A stretch of DNA of 64,000 nt. Source: JALNZU01 sp964463695 (lineage in GTDB: Bacteria; Bacteroidota; Bacteroidia; Bacteroidales; F082). Position numbers and translations under genes: made by a program. This document shows positions 63,001-64,000 of this stretch, in pieces. Within the stretch, counting starts at the first letter, position 1. Each line of letters starts with the position of its first letter. The DNA lies in assembly GCA_964463695.1 (NCBI GenBank), contig CAYXCZ010000006.1:80356-144355 (forward strand), in the 5' to 3' direction. The notes below the pieces were generated by a model. It made no database searches. It saw only the letters and a program-made list of their open reading frames with translations, and had not been told where the DNA came from.

Positions 63001-64000
63001 CAACGTTGGGATCGGATTGAAGATAAGGTGATTGGTTTAGGTTGTTGAGGATTTTAACCTGATCATCATTTTGTTTGATAACATCGTAACAAATATGGCC
63101 ATCAGGTTTGTCAACGGGGTTGAATCCGGGAGGAGTATTCCATTGCCCCAAGGAGCAAAGTTGACCATCTTCAAGTTTGTTGTATAAGGCACAAGCGGCT
63201 TCAAAAACTTCTCCGGCGAGGGCAACCAGACTGTTTATATTCTGATCGCGGTCGTTGCCAAAGGCTAAAAGGCAACGTGCTAGTTTAGTCATTCGCTGCT
63301 CGGCTTGTTTGCGTTCAGTTATGTCAGTTGTTATTCCGCAAACTCCTGTAATTATGTCGTTTTTATCTTTTAGTGGAAACTTAACATTGAGATAGTTTTT
63401 ATTTATATGGCCATCGTTTATGGAGCTTTCTGTTTCCAGAGTTATACCTTTTTCAAAAACGATCAGATCATCGGCAACAAACTGCCGTGCAATTTCTTTA
63501 GGGAACAATTCATGATCATTTTTGCCCAACGCATTCGATCGGTGCAATCCTGTTACTTCTTCCCATTTATTATTAACAAGAAGATAAGCGCCTTCAGTGT
63601 TTTTGGCATAAATGATCGACCCGCTATTTTCGATCAGCCCGTCTTTAAAGTTTATGTTTTCAATAAGTTGCGATTCTGTTTTCTTTAGTTCAGTCAGATC
63701 GCGGGAAGTTGCAATAAGAACTTCATTGCCAAAATGCTTGCCTTTGTTTACAATTACCTCTTTTGGGAAAGCTTCTCCATTTTTACGAAGTCCCCAAAAT
63801 TCAAACTGTTTGGTAATCCCTGTTTTAAAGGTTTCATCAAGTATAGCTGAAATAGCAACTTCATCATTCATTCCTGGAGCAGAAATGTCGAAGGGATTTT
63901 TCCCGACGAGCTCCTCTCTACTGTAACCATACATTTTTTCAGCACCTTTATTAACTTCAATAAACGTAAAATCTGCATCAAGAATATAAATGGCTTCTGT
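60032..64000 (-). CDS. Multi-PAS/GAF hybrid histidine kinase (5' end beyond window)
   Basis: The frame is open to the window end, so at least 1322 residues are present and the N-terminus is missing. In order: a PAS domain (partial), PAS, GAF (near 230-370), three PAS domains, a second GAF (near 760-920), HisKA with the phospho-histidine in NMSHEIRTPMNG (near 960), HATPase with DTGVGIPADRCEA and GSGLGLSIVKAYVE, and a C-terminal receiver with the phospho-acceptor aspartate in VLLDLKMPVMNG. No membrane helix is visible, so this part is cytoplasmic. Signals are probably small molecules, redox or light sensed by PAS/GAF. No HTH output is present. Confidence 0.92.
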   Translation of the reverse strand, partial: TEAIYILDADFTFIEVNKGAEKMYGYSREELVGKNPFDISAPGMNDEVAISAILDETFKTGITKQFEFWGLRKNGEAFPKEVIVNKGKHFGNEVLIATSRDLTELKKTESQLIENINFKDGLIENSGSIIYAKNTEGAYLLVNNKWEEVTGLHRSNALGKNDHELFPKEIARQFVADDLIVFEKGITLETESSINDGHINKNYLNVKFPLKDKNDIITGVCGITTDITERKQAEQRMTKLARCLLAFGNDRDQNINSLVALAGEVFEAACALYNKLEDGQLCSLGQWNTPPGFNPVDKPDGHICYDVIKQNDDQVKILNNLNQSPYLQSDPNVAAYQLLSYIGVPVKYQNQTIGSLCIVYQYNFKPSESDIDFFKLIGFAVSNEEEQKADELNLKESEERLQKLFMEIPSVAVQGLNKDGIVKYWNNASSHFYGYTPEEAIGRHICDLIIPDHLKMVVREEISTMFLNKKPTAETELELKRKDSSKIIVLTSNSFVEVSDKEAILYSLDQNITDRKIAELKVSESEETYRNLFQNAQVGLFRNHISDGKIVACNEQLAHMCGYDLIEEFTNEYKTSENYVDEGVREQMLREIKENGFVQNYEARFYKRDKSIFWISFSARVFKEKGWLEGVAVDITEQKNARIALVEREVNLQAIIGNSLDSVWSINTNYEINIVNEVFAKSFYANFGTTLKKGVNILNALPEFLRPLWKGRYDRVFKNEHFSFVDEIQMPDRSIFIEVAMHPIVIEGVVTGASFYGRDITEKTTAEKQLKYQADLRKILVELSTDFINLPLNELETGLLKSLARIGDFVGADRAYIFEYDYKEKVGIYSKEWCGIGIEPFINVYPIIPFEEFMEQLEAHQRGEIVQIESTELLQPGPLQKLLRSQDIKSLLTLPLNESDQCLGFIGFDAVKNPKRFDSYELQLLEVYAQLIVNVNERLKNEQRLFNAKEKAIAADKLKTAFLQNMSHEIRTPMNGILGFVDLLKAPNLSPAEKSKYIGIVEKSGRRLLNTINDIIEISKIEAGEEKLRLSDVNSEDILHYFKEFFAHQANERNVKLILAQHLTSYEAIIETDKHKLEAIISNLLNNALKFTLKGQITFGNYLENDRLVFFVSDTGVGIPADRCEAIFERFVQADLNITRAHEGSGLGLSIVKAYVEMLNGHIWVESKVEEGSVFRFSIPYNLAKRKLQFPVKESSNTLSLPNICVLIAEDDDVSFMLFDKILQRENIQTIRAHNGNETIRILQENNSIDIVLLDLKMPVMNGYETAINIRKFNTNIPIIAQTAYAMAGDREKALRAGCNEYIAKPMTKNELFKLMQRFVRL

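Noticed and set aside
1..64000. CRISPR array, prophage, insertion sequence or integrative element
   Set aside because: No spaced direct repeats, transposase, integrase or phage structural genes were seen.

Overview
The window is chromosomal DNA from a Gram-negative member of the Bacteroidota, probably a Bacteroidales/Marinilabiliales-type glycan degrader. Evidence read from the sequence: promoters of the Bacteroidota type (TTG, 19-22 bp, then TAnnTTTG) and few purine-rich ribosome-binding sites; a tmRNA encoding the tag GENNYALAA; three secreted proteins ending in type IX secretion (T9SS) sorting domains; the lipoprotein GldH; many SPII lipoproteins with lipoboxes; a Kdo transferase, implying an LPS outer membrane; and a TonB-type ExbB/ExbD cluster. 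Species cannot be named from sequence alone. No CRISPR array, prophage, integrase, insertion sequence or rRNA was seen. Apart from a truncated GIY-YIG gene behind a tRNA, the gene order looks like stable chromosome.

Layout. 0-9.5 kb: metallo-beta-lactamase-fold hydrolase, GT9 glycosyltransferase, tatD-asparaginase pair, a large T9SS M28 peptidase, tRNA-Ser(GGA), and the exbB / small membrane protein / exbD / exbD operon closed by a strong terminator. 9.5-17 kb: CPBP protease, dusB, HAD phosphatase, tRNA-Ile2(CAU), GIY-YIG remnant, CCP-like M14 carboxypeptidase lipoprotein, GH30 lipoprotein, serA. 17-21 kb: a three-gene biotin-dependent acyl-CoA carboxylase operon. 21-29 kb: hybrid histidine kinase, then GH2 beta-mannosidase and GH92 alpha-mannosidase lipoproteins. 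29-34 kb: holB-ricT-gldH-PBP1A operon. 34-44 kb: unknown lipoproteins, a YiiX-like papain-fold lipoprotein, a Dpm1-like glycosyltransferase with dihydroorotase, ornithine carbamoyltransferase, GH29 fucosidase and a T9SS beta-propeller-like protein. 44-50 kb: cytidylate-kinase-like protein, leucyl aminopeptidase, Kdo transferase with a barrel-like protein, tmRNA, and a sigma-54 activator without a DNA-binding domain. 50-64 kb: T9SS FG-GAP protein, a DHOD-like/LOG/retropepsin operon, a GH29-GH20 operon facing an HGSNAT-like membrane acetyltransferase, and a very large PAS/GAF hybrid kinase cut by the window end.

How they fit together. Six exo-acting glycosidases (GH30, GH2, GH92, two GH29, GH20) carry lipoprotein or Sec signals and cover the linkages of fucosylated N-glycans or glycoproteins (alpha-fucose, beta-GlcNAc, alpha- and beta-mannose). 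They sit in small operons without SusC/SusD. The T9SS peptidase, the M14 carboxypeptidase lipoprotein and leucyl aminopeptidase would handle the protein part. The ExbB/D cluster could energise TonB-dependent uptake, and the acyl-CoA carboxylase probably serves propionate/methylmalonyl-CoA metabolism. No unmistakably new multi-gene system was found. The best leads are regulatory: a perfect CRP/FNR-type palindrome at the argF promoter, a 21-bp palindrome holding two opposed -7 boxes between the CPBP gene and dusB, and an apparently leaderless tatD.
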